Counted from the first letter of the stretch, positions 6,816-17,535 are shown. The stretch is 64,000 bases of DNA from Acidimicrobiaceae bacterium (GCA_009843735.1 VYCW01000041.1:25879-89878); one strand, 5' to 3'. Made by a program: numbers and translations. The notes: generated from the letters alone by a model not told the origin.

Positions 6816-8989
6816 GGACCGGCCTCCGCGGCAGTGAGCCAGCCGGTGCGCTGCTCGTCAAGGGCGTAGCGCCAGCCTGGGGGCACCGCCACCACGGTGT
6901 CGACGTCCTCCACAAGCGCGGGGCCATCGGCCGCGAACCCGTCGGGCAGGCTGGACCGGTCGTGGACAGGAGTGTCGATGGCGCCGACTCCAGGCCAGCA
7001 GACCTCACGGGCAGTGTGGCCGGGTGAGTCTCCGTTGCTCGAGGCTGCGCCCACGGGCCGGGGCCGAGCCTCCAGCCAGTAGCCGGAAGTGCCGGCCACC
7101 AGCCGGAACAGCTGGACCAGGATCCCTCCGTACGGGTGGATGGACCCTGCACCGTAGGCGGCCGCGAACACCTCGTTGAAGGCGTCGCAAACGGCCACCA
7201 CGTCTTCGGGGCTCTCCAACATCAGCCGGGGCGACTCGAGCCGGACGGTGTGGTGCTGGCCCCCGTAGTTCATGTCCAGCTCGAGCCGCAACGTCACCGA
7301 GTCCATGCCGAAGCCCTCCTCGGCCATGTCCCGCTCGGCCAACGCGATCAAGCCTCGAACGACCTCGTTGAAGGCGTCGGCCTCGTCGGTGTGGTCATCG
7401 CCGTCGAAGAGTTGGACCATCCGGGTGCGCTCGTAGGTCTGCATCACGGGCATGGTGGCCACGCCGTAGGCGTTGAACTCGCTGCCGTGGGGGAAGGTGG
7501 CCACGGTGTGCACGTCGGCGTACCCGGCCACCGCGGCGGCGTGCACCGGTCCGGCCCCGCCGAAGGCGAACATCGTGAAGTCGCGGGGATCGTGGCCCTC
7601 GAGGGCGGTCTGGCGGTAGATCTCCTGACCCATCACCCCGTCGATCAGGCGTCGCACCCGCACGGCCGCCTCGACCATGTCGATGCCGAGCGGATCGGCA
7701 ATGCGACGCGCCAGGGCTCGCTCGGCGCGGCGGCGGCTGAGCGGCATGGCCCCGCCCAGGAACCGGCCGGGGTCGATGAAGCCCAGCACCACGTCGGCGT
7801 CGGTGACGGTGGGCTCAGTCCCGCCCTGTGAGTAGCAGGCCGGCCCGGGCATGGAGCCGGCGCTGCGGGGCCCCACCCTCAGCTCGCCCGTGTCGGTGAG
7901 GTGGGCGATCGAGCCGCCCCCCGCGCCGATGGAGTAGTTGGCGATAACCGGCAGGTGCACCCGCCAGCGGTCGATCACCGGGTCGAACTCGTAGTTGCGG
8001 TCCTGGCCGTCGATCACCAGGCCCACATCGAAGCTGGTGCCGCCCATGTCGGCGGTGATCACCCGGTCGAGGCCGTAGTCGCGGGCCATGACCGCCGCGC
8101 CCGCCAGGCCGGCCACCGGCCCGCTGCCCAGCAGGTGCAGGGCGGTGGTGCGGCTGGGCGAGGCCACCCCGCCGATGTTGCGGGCCACCAGCAGCGGCTT
8201 GCGGCATCCCAGGGCCCGCAGCCGGTCACCCAGGTCGATGACGTGCTCCTCGGTGTCGGGGGCCAGGAAGGCGCTGAGGATGGTGGTGATGCTGCGGCGG
8301 TACTCGTCGAGGCGGGGGGCCACCTCCGACGACAGCAGCACCGGGCAGCGGCCCAGCACCGAGTCGGGGTACTCCCGGCGCACGATCTCGGCCACCTGCT
8401 GCTCATGGGTGGGGTTCATGAACGACCAGGCCAGGCACACCGCAATGGCTCGCACGCCCTGGCGCACCAGGTGGTCGACCGCGGCCAGCACGTCGTCGGT
8501 CCGCAGCGGCATGAGCACTTCGCCGAAGCAGTCGATGCGCTCCCTTACCCCGACCCGCAGCGCCCGGGGCACCAGGTCGTCGGGCCGCTGGGCCCGGGTG
8601 CGGTCGATCTGCACCTCCAGGGGCATGCCGTCGGCCCACGAGCGGGAGCGGGCCACGTGGACGGTGTCCTCCTGGCCGGCCGTGGTAATGAGCCCCACCT
8701 TGGGGCCGGTGCGCTCGATCAGGGCGTTGGTGCCCACGGTGGTGGAGTACTTGACCGCGTCGGCCGCGGCGAACGCGTCGATCGGGTTGCAGCCGAGCCG
8801 CCGGGCGGCCTCGCCGATGGCCTCGATCATCCCATCGGACAGGTCGGCGTGGGTGGTCAGCGACTTGCCGGTGGCCTGGCGCCCATTCAGCACCACGAAG
8901 GCGTCGGTGAACGTCCCCCCGATGTCCACATCGAGCAGGCTCGGCCCGGAGCCGGCCCGGCCCGCGTCCGGTGATTCAGCCGACGGCAT
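6812..8989 (-). CDS. Hydantoinase A/acetone-carboxylase beta-like ATPase subunit
   Basis: This 725-residue protein has the complete HyuA layout: VDIGGTFTDAF at the N-terminus, YSTTVGTNALIER, the second nucleotide-binding strand ADMGGTSFDVGLVIDG near residue 310, AGGGSIAHL, FAFGGAGPVHAAAVA near 480, and a C-terminal DRSSLPDGFAADGPALVED segment. Its length is close to that of acetone carboxylase beta (about 717). The ATG start lies 14 bases inside the end of the gamma-like gene, and the stop overlaps the HyuB start. It probably phosphorylates the substrates of a ketone carboxylase, although hydantoin or oxoproline hydrolysis cannot be excluded from sequence alone. Confidence 0.92.
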   Translation of the reverse strand: MPSAESPDAGRAGSGPSLLDVDIGGTFTDAFVVLNGRQATGKSLTTHADLSDGMIEAIGEAARRLGCNPIDAFAAADAVKYSTTVGTNALIERTGPKVGLITTAGQEDTVHVARSRSWADGMPLEVQIDRTRAQRPDDLVPRALRVGVRERIDCFGEVLMPLRTDDVLAAVDHLVRQGVRAIAVCLAWSFMNPTHEQQVAEIVRREYPDSVLGRCPVLLSSEVAPRLDEYRRSITTILSAFLAPDTEEHVIDLGDRLRALGCRKPLLVARNIGGVASPSRTTALHLLGSGPVAGLAGAAVMARDYGLDRVITADMGGTSFDVGLVIDGQDRNYEFDPVIDRWRVHLPVIANYSIGAGGGSIAHLTDTGELRVGPRSAGSMPGPACYSQGGTEPTVTDADVVLGFIDPGRFLGGAMPLSRRRAERALARRIADPLGIDMVEAAVRVRRLIDGVMGQEIYRQTALEGHDPRDFTMFAFGGAGPVHAAAVAGYADVHTVATFPHGSEFNAYGVATMPVMQTYERTRMVQLFDGDDHTDEADAFNEVVRGLIALAERDMAEEGFGMDSVTLRLELDMNYGGQHHTVRLESPRLMLESPEDVVAVCDAFNEVFAAAYGAGSIHPYGGILVQLFRLVAGTSGYWLEARPRPVGAASSNGDSPGHTAREVCWPGVGAIDTPVHDRSSLPDGFAADGPALVEDVDTVVAVPPGWRYALDEQRTGWLTAAEAGP

Positions 8990-9311
8990 CGAGGTCGAGC
9001 TCTATGTCGTGGGTAATCGGGTGGCCTGGTGGCAGGTACTCCACGTCGAACATCACCGCGCAGCGGGGGCAGTAGAACTCCACGATCCGGCACCAGTCGG
9101 GGTGGGGACTGAACCCGAACTCGGTGGGAGGATCGAACGGGATGTGGATCTCCCGCGGGTCCCGGTCGTAGACCAGGCAGCCCTCCTTGTAGTTGCGCTC
9201 CGCCGGACCGAGGTCGTGACCGCACCGGTTGCACACCCAGCGCCGGGAGGCCGTGTCGAGGTCGAGCGCCTCGGTTATGCGCCGCCGCGCTGCGCCGGAG
9301 TCCGTGGCCAC
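8976..9311 (-). CDS. Acetone/acetophenone carboxylase gamma-like zinc subunit
   Basis: This 111-residue protein resembles the small gamma subunit of acetone carboxylase. It has CNRC at C27/C30, the GHDLGPAERNYKEG block, a DPREIH segment, DWC, a second CPRC pair at C81/C84, and a C-terminal GHPITHDIELDL. In the known carboxylases the gamma subunit binds zinc and organises the complex. Acetone carboxylase gamma is longer (about 168 residues), so this is the compact version, closer in size to the small subunit of acetophenone carboxylase. The GTG start has a GGGGGAGGA ribosome-binding site seven bases upstream. As first gene of the operon it is the strongest evidence that the HyuAB pair is a ketone carboxylase. 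Confidence 0.85.
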   Translation of the reverse strand: MATDSGAARRRITEALDLDTASRRWVCNRCGHDLGPAERNYKEGCLVYDRDPREIHIPFDPPTEFGFSPHPDWCRIVEFYCPRCAVMFDVEYLPPGHPITHDIELDLDAVG

Positions 9312-9345
9312 GCAGCGATCCTCCCCCGCCGCCTCTAGTGACCGG

Positions 9346-9353
9346 ATTGTATA
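9346..9353 (-). promoter_or_regulatory. Candidate -10 element of the carboxylase operon
   Basis: Read on the minus strand the bases are TATACAAT, about 35 bases before the GTG of the gamma-like gene. This is a rare AT-rich patch in GC-rich DNA. No convincing -35 box is visible, so only the -10 is proposed. Between here and 9519 there is also a repeated GAGTTGAAGTCCCG (9467-9480 and 9502-9515), whose meaning I cannot tell. Confidence 0.4.
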
Positions 9354-9519
9354 CCGCTGCCTCTAGGTGGTCCTAGAACGCCTCTTGCGGCCGTCGTTCG
9401 GCGAGGGCCACCCGAGGGCACGCAGCCGAGCGCGGCTCATGCGGCGTGCCCAGGGGGAGAGAAGGGGAGTTGAAGTCCCGTCCACTGCGACCGGAGAAGG
9501 CGAGTTGAAGTCCCGCCCG

Positions 9520-10035
9520 CTACGGACGGGCCCAGGACGAGAAGATCAGACCGTCGCGAACGACCGCCCAGGTGGTGCGCGGACCGGTCGCATCCTCGAA
9601 TTGGACCCAGCCCCCCGCCGACCCCACCGCGGCCATCGCTTCCTCCACGGTGCGGCCGTCCTCCACATGGCTGGGCGGCCCCAGCGGGGGACCGCCCACC
9701 AGATCGGGGGCGTTGCTGTGGGCGAGGATCACCCGGGCCTCCGGGTCGTAGATGACGACAAACCACTCGCCCCGCACAGTGTCGGGGTTGCTGTAGCGGT
9801 CGACGGTCCGCTCCAGGCCATGGGTGTCGTGGTAGTGGACGGCCTCAGCGATCAGCCCCTGGTAGTGGCGGCGGTCGGCGTAGTCCGTCTCGCCGTAGGT
9901 GTAGGGGTCGGTGGGGTCGTCGTCCCCGGCAACCAACACCACAAGGTTCGTCACCGCCAACAGAGCAAGCACCGCCAGAGCCACAATGACAGCAGTCGAC
10001 TTGCCCTTCGGGGGGTCGGTCGTTGGTGAGTTCAC
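9520..10035 (-). CDS. Membrane-anchored single Cache domain protein
   Basis: The 171-residue protein begins with a short Pro/Lys-rich cytoplasmic stretch, has one transmembrane helix (about residues 15-38), and ends with a Cache-type sensor domain. Diagnostic pieces are YHDTHGLERTVDRY, GEWFVVIYDPEARVILAHSNAPDLVG, EDGRTVEEAM, GGWVQF and a closing RDGLIFSSWA. Cache domains bind small ligands outside the membrane, usually in chemoreceptors or kinases; here no signalling output domain follows. The GTG start at 10035 is preceded by GGAGG seven bases upstream and gives a better membrane-anchor topology than an upstream start. It appears monocistronic. Confidence 0.75.
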   Translation of the reverse strand: MNSPTTDPPKGKSTAVIVALAVLALLAVTNLVVLVAGDDDPTDPYTYGETDYADRRHYQGLIAEAVHYHDTHGLERTVDRYSNPDTVRGEWFVVIYDPEARVILAHSNAPDLVGGPPLGPPSHVEDGRTVEEAMAAVGSAGGWVQFEDATGPRTTWAVVRDGLIFSSWARP

Positions 10036-10206
10036 CGCTGGTACCTCCGTCGCTGGTCGGTGAATACACGACACTCAGGCATTGCCGTCTGTGCCGGCAT
10101 GAGATCAATGTCCGGCCGCCCCGGCGCCCTTTCAACCGGCCGGAGTGACGATCGTCACCGCAGAGCGCCGACCTCAGTACCGGAAGTCAAGCCGCGGCGA
10201 CCGGGG

Positions 10207-10359
10207 CTATGTCCAGACGCTGAGCAGGATGCCGATCACGCTGTAAGAGATGAGCGGGTAGCCGCTGTTGATGGCGAACAGCTTGAGGCTGCGGCCCTCG
10301 AACGCGTAGTTGATGGCATTGGAGGTGAAGATGAAGCCGACCGCAGCCACACTGGAGAC

Positions 10360-10371
<12 letters not shown>
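10207..10371 (-). pseudogene. C-terminal remnant of a DUF1761-like membrane protein
   Basis: The minus strand holds about 50 well-preserved codons with strong third-position GC, ending in a stop at 10207. The peptide has GFIFTSNAINYAFEGRSLKLF followed by a hydrophobic ISYSVIGILLSVW end, matching the last part of DUF1761 membrane proteins as I remember them. The normal upstream two-thirds is missing, because the sequence runs head-on into the start of release factor 3, where that frame no longer looks coding. I read this as a gene truncated by deletion or rearrangement. Confidence 0.55.
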
Positions 10372-11967
<1,596 letters not shown>

Positions 11968-12011
11968 AGTCCGCCGACGGAGGCCAGCTCGCAGGCGGAT
12001 AGCGTCCGGTT

Positions 12012-13505
12012 GTGGCTGATCGGCCCAACATCCTGCTGATCGTCTCCGACGAGGAGCGCCGCAACGACTGGCTCGAGGGTGTGGTGGAGCTGCCGGCCCA
12101 TGAGCGGCTGCGGGGCGACGGGCTGAGCTTCGACCGCTACTTCACCCACGCCTCGCCGTGCTCGCCGTCGAGGGCCAGCCTCTACACCGGCCGCTACCTG
12201 GCCGAGCACGGCGTGGTCGACAACGTCGCCTTCCCCACCCACACCGCCCTCGACCCCGCCATCCCCACCATCGGCAGCCTGCTGGCCGAGCGCGGCTACC
12301 GGTCGAGCTACCTGGGCAAGTGGCACCTCGGCCACGGCGAGACGCCCGACATGGAAGCCCACGGCTACCTCGACTGGGAGGGTAACGACGTCCACTTCAT
12401 GGGCAGCGCCTACACCGGCCGCTACTTCGACCCGATCATCGTCGACCAAGCCATCGACTGGCTTCAGAACCGGGCTGGCGAGAACGCGAACGGTCAGCCG
12501 TGGTTCCTGACCGTGGCGCTGGTCAACCCGCACGACATCATGTGGTTCCCAGCCGACCACCCGAGCTACCAGGCCGAGCACCCCAAGTTCGCCCGGTTCT
12601 TCAACGCGGTGGTGGAGATGCGCCTCGGTGACCTGCCGGTGACCCCGCCGCCGGAGGACTACCCCCGGCTGTTCGACCGGCTGCCCGACAACTTCGCCGA
12701 CGACCTTCACACCAAGCCCGAGGTGCAGCGGGCCTGGCGCCACGTGCGCAACCGGGAGCACGTGGTCGGACGCATCGAGGCCGACGACCACGACACCTGG
12801 CTGCGGGGCCTCGACTACTACGCCTGGCTGCACATCGAGCTGGAGCGCAGCCTGAGCCGCCTGCTCGACGCCCTGGACGCTCTCGGCCTCTACGACGACA
12901 CGGTGATCGCCTACACGTCCGACCACGGCGACGCCTGCGGGTCCCACGGCCTGCGGGCCAAACTGCCCTGCGTGTACGACGAGGTGATGGGGGTTCCACT
13001 GATCGTGAAGGGTCCGGGCGTGCCGGCCGGGGCCCGTACCGGGGCGCTGGCCACCCATGTGGATCTGGCGGCCACCATCGCCGCGCTGGGCGGCGTCGAC
13101 CCCGCCGACACGCCCACCCTGTCGGGCCGGGATCTGACCCCGGTGCTGGCCGACCCGGACGCGTCGGTGCGCGACTACGTGCTGTTCTCACAGGACTCGG
13201 CCCAGTCCGACCTGATCCGCAACACCCGCTACGCGGTGCGCGGCTTCTACGACGGCGAGACCAAGTACGCCCGCTACTACGGCGTGGGCGGCGGCATCCA
13301 GCGCGACGGAACCGCCGACACCGACGGCAAGCTCTTCGATGTGGACGCCGACTTCGACGACCAGGACCACGAGTGGTACGAGACCGCCGAGGACCCCCAT
13401 GAGCTGGTCAACCTGGCCAACGACCGGGGCCGGCGCAACGAGCTGCGCGAGCTGTTCCGCCGTCTGCTGGACTATGAGGCCGAGGAGCTGACGCTGACGC
13501 CATGA
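12012..13505 (+). CDS. Type I sulfatase (formylglycine-dependent)
   Basis: A 497-residue arylsulfatase-family enzyme. It opens with RPNILLIVSDEERR, supplying metal-binding Asp, and has the CSPSR motif at C50, whose Cys is converted to formylglycine, then SLYTGRY and GKWHLGH. The C-terminal half has YTSDHGDACGSHGL with further metal ligands. No signal peptide is present, so it acts in the cytoplasm on an imported sulfate or phosphonate ester; the substrate is unknown. The start is GTG. Its stop overlaps the P450 start as ATGA, so desulfation and oxidation by the P450 may be consecutive steps. The anaerobic or aerobic formylglycine-generating enzyme is not in the window. Confidence 0.9.
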   Translation: MADRPNILLIVSDEERRNDWLEGVVELPAHERLRGDGLSFDRYFTHASPCSPSRASLYTGRYLAEHGVVDNVAFPTHTALDPAIPTIGSLLAERGYRSSYLGKWHLGHGETPDMEAHGYLDWEGNDVHFMGSAYTGRYFDPIIVDQAIDWLQNRAGENANGQPWFLTVALVNPHDIMWFPADHPSYQAEHPKFARFFNAVVEMRLGDLPVTPPPEDYPRLFDRLPDNFADDLHTKPEVQRAWRHVRNREHVVGRIEADDHDTWLRGLDYYAWLHIELERSLSRLLDALDALGLYDDTVIAYTSDHGDACGSHGLRAKLPCVYDEVMGVPLIVKGPGVPAGARTGALATHVDLAATIAALGGVDPADTPTLSGRDLTPVLADPDASVRDYVLFSQDSAQSDLIRNTRYAVRGFYDGETKYARYYGVGGGIQRDGTADTDGKLFDVDADFDDQDHEWYETAEDPHELVNLANDRGRRNELRELFRRLLDYEAEELTLTP

Positions 13506-14797
13506 CCTACACCATCCCTTCTACCGATCCCTCGACCAACCGGAGCGCCGACTCCGGCGCTGATCCGCACGAGGAACCCAAGCCCCGGGCGCCGGTGGCC
13601 GACTGGACCACCGACTTCGACCATGTCGACCCCGGTTACGCGGCCCGGGCCCCCGAGATCTGGGACGAGCTTCGCGAAGAGTGCCCGGTGGCCCACAGCG
13701 ACCGTTACGGCGGGACCTGGCTGCCGGTGCGCCACGAAGACGTCTGCGCCATCGCCAAAGACACCGACACCTTCAGCTCCAACGGCGTGGTGGTGCACGA
13801 CGGCCGGCCCGACATCCCTCCCCCGGTGGGGTTCGCCCCGCCGATCACCAGCGACCCGCCGTTCCACCGGATCGCCCGGGAGTTCCTGCTGCCGGCCTTC
13901 GCCCCCAAGCCCATAGAGGCCAAGCGCGAGTCCACCCGCGAGACCTGCCGGGAGCTGCTTGACGACCTGTTGGCCGACATGGAGGCGGGCCGCACCGACA
14001 TCGTGGACGCCGCTCTGGGCTACACCCAGCACATACCCGTGCGGGTGATCGCCGACATGCTGGGCGTGCCCCGCTCCGACGGTGACCAGTTCCGGGTGTT
14101 CATCCACCGGATCATGGAACAGCCCGGAACCGAGCTGAAGGTCGAGTACGAGGACTCCATCGACTTCTACCTCGACACGCTGATCGCGGACCGGGCTGAG
14201 CGGCCCCAGGACGACCTGATCAGCCACATGACCCACGCCACCATCGAGGGCCACCGCTTGGAGCACGAGCACGTTCGGGGCACCTGCGCGCTGCTGATCG
14301 TCGCCGGGGTGGACACCACCTGGTCGGCGATCGGCGCCTCGCTGTGGCACATGGCCCAGCACCCCGAGGACCGCCGCCGCTGGGTCGAGGATCCCGAGGT
14401 GCGGCCCTTCGCGGTGGAGGAGTTTCTGCGCTTCTACGCGCCGGTGACCATGGCCCGGCTGTTGGCCAAGGACGCCGAGTTCGCGGGCCAGTCGATGCGG
14501 GCCAACGACTGGGTGCTGCTGCCGTTCCCGGCCGCTAACCGCGACCCCGAGGCCTTCGAGGACGCCGGCACGTTCGTGATCGACCGCATGCGCAACCGCC
14601 ATGTCGCCTTCGGACTGGGCATCCACCGCTGCCTGGGGTCGAACCTGGCCCGCATGGAGCTGACCGTGGCATTGGAGGAGTGGATGGCCCGGGTCCCGGA
14701 CTTCGAGTTGGCTGACCCGACCGGCGTGAGGTGGTCGACCGGCCAGATACGCGGCCCCCGGGAACTGCCGGTGCGGATCCTCAACGGCACGACCTGA
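13502..14797 (+). CDS. Cytochrome P450
   Basis: A soluble bacterial-class P450 of 431 residues. The I-helix reads GVDTTWSA with the oxygen-activating acid-alcohol pair, the K-helix is EEFLRF (ExxR), and the heme loop is FGLGIHRCLG with the thiolate Cys at about 377. It would need ferredoxin and reductase partners; none are encoded next to it. The ATG overlaps the sulfatase stop, and the dehydrogenase-like gene begins 13 bases after its end. The N-terminal 40 residues are polar and low in complexity, with no membrane anchor. Substrate is not predictable from sequence; a desulfated steroid, terpenoid or aromatic is only a guess from context. Confidence 0.93.
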   Translation: MTYTIPSTDPSTNRSADSGADPHEEPKPRAPVADWTTDFDHVDPGYAARAPEIWDELREECPVAHSDRYGGTWLPVRHEDVCAIAKDTDTFSSNGVVVHDGRPDIPPPVGFAPPITSDPPFHRIAREFLLPAFAPKPIEAKRESTRETCRELLDDLLADMEAGRTDIVDAALGYTQHIPVRVIADMLGVPRSDGDQFRVFIHRIMEQPGTELKVEYEDSIDFYLDTLIADRAERPQDDLISHMTHATIEGHRLEHEHVRGTCALLIVAGVDTTWSAIGASLWHMAQHPEDRRRWVEDPEVRPFAVEEFLRFYAPVTMARLLAKDAEFAGQSMRANDWVLLPFPAANRDPEAFEDAGTFVIDRMRNRHVAFGLGIHRCLGSNLARMELTVALEEWMARVPDFELADPTGVRWSTGQIRGPRELPVRILNGTT

Positions 14798-14810
14798 CTC
14801 CGTAGCGCCC

Positions 14811-15842
14811 GTGAGAATTCACAAGTTCCAGAGTGTCGACGCGTTCGTAGCGCTGGACCTGGCCGGGGCCGAGGCCGCGTCGGGGCCGGTGCGCTGGGCC
14901 CGCAAGATCCTCCAGGGCGGGGCCAAGGACCTGGCCCGCTCCCAGACCTACACCTACGCCGCGCTGCAGATGCGCCGCAGCGGCGCTTCCGCGGGCATCA
15001 ACGCCGAGGCGCCGGGACGGTCCGAGGCTGTCGCCGCGTTCGTGGCCGAGTCCGCGGCCCTCGTGGCTGAGGGCACCTACCTTCCCGACGCAGCCAAGGG
15101 CGTGAGCGACCAGGATCTGACTCCGCTGCGCGACGGCGATCCCCGCAACGCCGACCGCCTGGACGCCGTCGGGGCGCAATGCGACGGACTCTCGGCAGCC
15201 GCCGCGGCCGACGCCGCAGCGGGCCTCGACGGACGCACTGCGGTCATCGAGGGGTTCTCGGCGAGCGGCCCTGCGCTGGCGAAAGCGGTGGTGCAGCGAG
15301 GCGGCCGCATCGTGGGCTTGGCCACCGCCGAGGGATCGCTGGCTTCCATCGACGGCTTCGACCCGGCGGCTCTGGTCGACGCCTGGGCCGAGCACGGCGA
15401 CAAGGCGCTGGGCGCGCTGGCCGGCAGCGACGACGGGTTGGGCAAGCCGGGAGCGCTGTGGGGCATCGGGGCCGACATCGTGTTCGCTGGCTCGAAGATG
15501 GGGATCGTCAACCACGGCGTGGCCGAGGGTCTCGGCTGCCAGGCCCTGGTGCCCAGCGGGCGGCTGGCGTTCACGTCCAAGGCGCTGGCGGTGTGCCGGC
15601 GGGGCGACGTGACCGCGGTGCCCGACTTCGTGGCCCTGGCCGGATCATCCATCGCCGCTTGGAGCAGCCCCGGCACTAGTGACGACGAGGTCCATGCCGA
15701 GATCACCGGCGCCGTCGCCGCTCTGATGGCCGACGCCCTCACCTCCGACGATGGCCCCTTCCTGGGCGCCTGCTACGCCGCGGAGGCGTTCCTGTCGACG
15801 TGGCAGGACGAGCTGCCCTTCGGCCGCCCCCTCGCCTCCTGA
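14811..15842 (+). CDS. Glu/Leu/Phe/Val dehydrogenase-like protein, catalytic Lys not evident
   Basis: The 343-residue protein matches the amino-acid dehydrogenase superfamily. The C-terminal Rossmann half has TAVIEGFSASGPALAKAVVQRGGRIVGLAT, then GADIVFAGSK...GCQALVPSGRLAFTSKALAVCRRGDVTAVPDFVALAG, which parallels the conserved end of glutamate dehydrogenases. The N-terminal substrate domain is short. The segment that should carry the catalytic Lys (GGGKGG-like) reads YTYAALQMRRSGASAGI and has no Lys. It may be a diverged enzyme or a non-catalytic homologue. GTG start, probably cotranscribed with the P450. Confidence 0.75.
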   Translation: MRIHKFQSVDAFVALDLAGAEAASGPVRWARKILQGGAKDLARSQTYTYAALQMRRSGASAGINAEAPGRSEAVAAFVAESAALVAEGTYLPDAAKGVSDQDLTPLRDGDPRNADRLDAVGAQCDGLSAAAAADAAAGLDGRTAVIEGFSASGPALAKAVVQRGGRIVGLATAEGSLASIDGFDPAALVDAWAEHGDKALGALAGSDDGLGKPGALWGIGADIVFAGSKMGIVNHGVAEGLGCQALVPSGRLAFTSKALAVCRRGDVTAVPDFVALAGSSIAAWSSPGTSDDEVHAEITGAVAALMADALTSDDGPFLGACYAAEAFLSTWQDELPFGRPLAS

Positions 15843-15913
15843 GAACCCGGCGCTCGACCGCAACCATCCGCTCAAGACTCAAGAGGTCGAGCCCCTAGCG
15901 ATATCTTGAAGTC

Positions 15914-17491
15914 GTGGCGCTGACGTGGCGGCCGGTGAGGCGCTCGTGGTTCATGGCGGTGCCACCGCTCATCGTCGCTCTGCCGTTCTCGGGATTCTCG
16001 CTGCAGTACGACGAGGTGAAGCTCTTCGTCAGCACCGCCAACAGCATCCGGGGCAATCCCCTGCGGGCCGCAGAGCATTCGCTCCGGGACATCGACCGAT
16101 TCCTCGACCTTGGAACGTTCCGCCCCTTGGGGCGCTTCCTGGAGAACGGCGTTTACTCGGCGATGTTCGAGACGTCGGAGGCCACGGGCCTGGCGCCCCA
16201 TGCGCTGCAAGGCGTGATCCGGCTGGTGATGGTGGCTGCGTTGGCACACGCCGCCGTCCGGGTGGTGGCAGCGCTGATGCGTTCGGCCGGTGTCCGATCC
16301 GACCACCCCGCCCTGCTCGTCTATCCGATGGTTCTGGCCATCACTCTCGTGGCCAACGGCAGCGTGAGCCCGCTGGTGCTGTTCCCGTTGCTGTTCACCG
16401 GCTCGGCTGTGTTCGTGCTCGCGGTGGTGCTGGTAGTTGCCCGAGACCGGGATATGCAACCCCGGCGTCTCCACCGGTACGAGCCCGGCGTCATGGCGCT
16501 TCTCGGTGCAGCGGCCGCGATGACCTACGACCTCGTGTACGTGGCCCCGATCCTTGCGGCCGTCTTCATCGTGTCACGGGCCACCGCGGCGCGGATGACG
16601 GTCTCGGAGATGCTCCGCCTCGCCGCGGCTAGGCGCTGGATGTACCTCAGCCTCGGATTCCTGGTGGTGTTCGTGCCCGCCCGCATCGTGATCGCCGTCC
16701 GTTGCAGCCAGGCAGCCTGCTACGAGGCGACCAACGTCAGCCTGTCCGTCGACGCTCTCGAGTTGGTGCCCGGTCGGCTGCTCACCGGGGCGCCGCCGGC
16801 CGGTTGGCATCACAACTCGGACCTGGGCCAGGCCAGCATGCAGTTCGATCTGGTCGCCCTGGCGGCCAACGCCCTGATGGCCCTCCTGCTGCTGGCCGCG
16901 GTGGCCTGGATTGCCTTGGTCGCCGGCAGGACCGCCCAATGGCCCGACCACGACGAGGCGTCCGATGGCGGCCCGCCCCGCTGGGGGCGCCTCGGCATGG
17001 CGCTGCTGATGGTCGGCGCAGCCGCCGCGGTGCTGGCCGCGATCCTGATCAGCCTGGCGAGATTCAACCAGCAGCGGGGCCTCAGCGTGGGTCAGCCTTG
17101 GCGCGACACCGTTCTCGTGCAGTTTGGCTGGTCGCTGCTGATCTTCGCGGGCGCGGTGCTGGTTGTTCGCTGGTTCCGGTCCCGCGGAGCCCGACGGACT
17201 GCATTTGAGGCAATCGTCGCCCTCCTGGGCACGTGCCTCGTCGTGACCCTCTTCTTCAACTGGCGGCTGGCCACCGTCGAGGGACGCACCCCGCGCTCGA
17301 CAGTCACCAAACAGATGCTCATCGCCGCTACCAGCAACGACGCCACCGATCAGGGCAACACCTACCGCTGCGAGTTGATCGAGACCTTCGAGGAGTTGGC
17401 CTTCTCGATGGAGGGGCTACTGGATGAGATGATGCTCGACCGCTACGGCATGGCGTTCTGCGATCCCGAACGGACGCCGGGCCGCGAATGA
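15914..17491 (+). CDS. Polytopic membrane protein of unknown function
   Basis: This 525-residue protein has roughly ten hydrophobic helices spread from residue 12 to about 460. An N-terminal extracytoplasmic loop contains LQYDEVKLFVSTANSIRGNP and FRPLGRFLENGVY, and the last 60 residues form a hydrophilic tail with VEGRTPRSTV. The overall look (short first helix, acidic loop, many helices) recalls GT-C glycosyltransferases or related actinobacterial hypothetical proteins, but no DxD motif is convincingly placed, so I do not assign an activity. The GTG start follows an inverted repeat GCTCGACC/GGTCGAGC (15852-15859 and 15885-15892) that may end the previous operon. It stands alone before the tRNA. 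Confidence 0.7.
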   Translation: MALTWRPVRRSWFMAVPPLIVALPFSGFSLQYDEVKLFVSTANSIRGNPLRAAEHSLRDIDRFLDLGTFRPLGRFLENGVYSAMFETSEATGLAPHALQGVIRLVMVAALAHAAVRVVAALMRSAGVRSDHPALLVYPMVLAITLVANGSVSPLVLFPLLFTGSAVFVLAVVLVVARDRDMQPRRLHRYEPGVMALLGAAAAMTYDLVYVAPILAAVFIVSRATAARMTVSEMLRLAAARRWMYLSLGFLVVFVPARIVIAVRCSQAACYEATNVSLSVDALELVPGRLLTGAPPAGWHHNSDLGQASMQFDLVALAANALMALLLLAAVAWIALVAGRTAQWPDHDEASDGGPPRWGRLGMALLMVGAAAAVLAAILISLARFNQQRGLSVGQPWRDTVLVQFGWSLLIFAGAVLVVRWFRSRGARRTAFEAIVALLGTCLVVTLFFNWRLATVEGRTPRSTVTKQMLIAATSNDATDQGNTYRCELIETFEELAFSMEGLLDEMMLDRYGMAFCDPERTPGRE

Positions 17492-17535
17492 GCCCCCTAG
17501 TCTCGGATAGCCTCCTCGGCATCCAATACCAGCCC

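Noticed and set aside
9467..9515. Repeat GAGTTGAAGTCCCG seen twice as a possible CRISPR or operator
   Set aside because: Only two copies 35 bases apart, with no array and no clear promoter context; left as an unexplained minor repeat.
10060..10359. N-terminal extension of the prfC reading frame
   Set aside because: The extra 100 residues match nothing in RF3 proteins and overlap the DUF1761 remnant; GTG 10360 gives the expected length.
15852..15892. Inverted repeat GCTCGACC/GGTCGAGC as a strong terminator
   Set aside because: Arms of eight bases with a 25-base loop and no T-run are too weak to list separately; mentioned under the next gene.
17122..17490. Idea that the membrane protein before the tRNA is a mobile-element integrase or phage gene
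   Set aside because: No integrase motif and no repeat of the tRNA end in the window; it is a multi-helix membrane protein.
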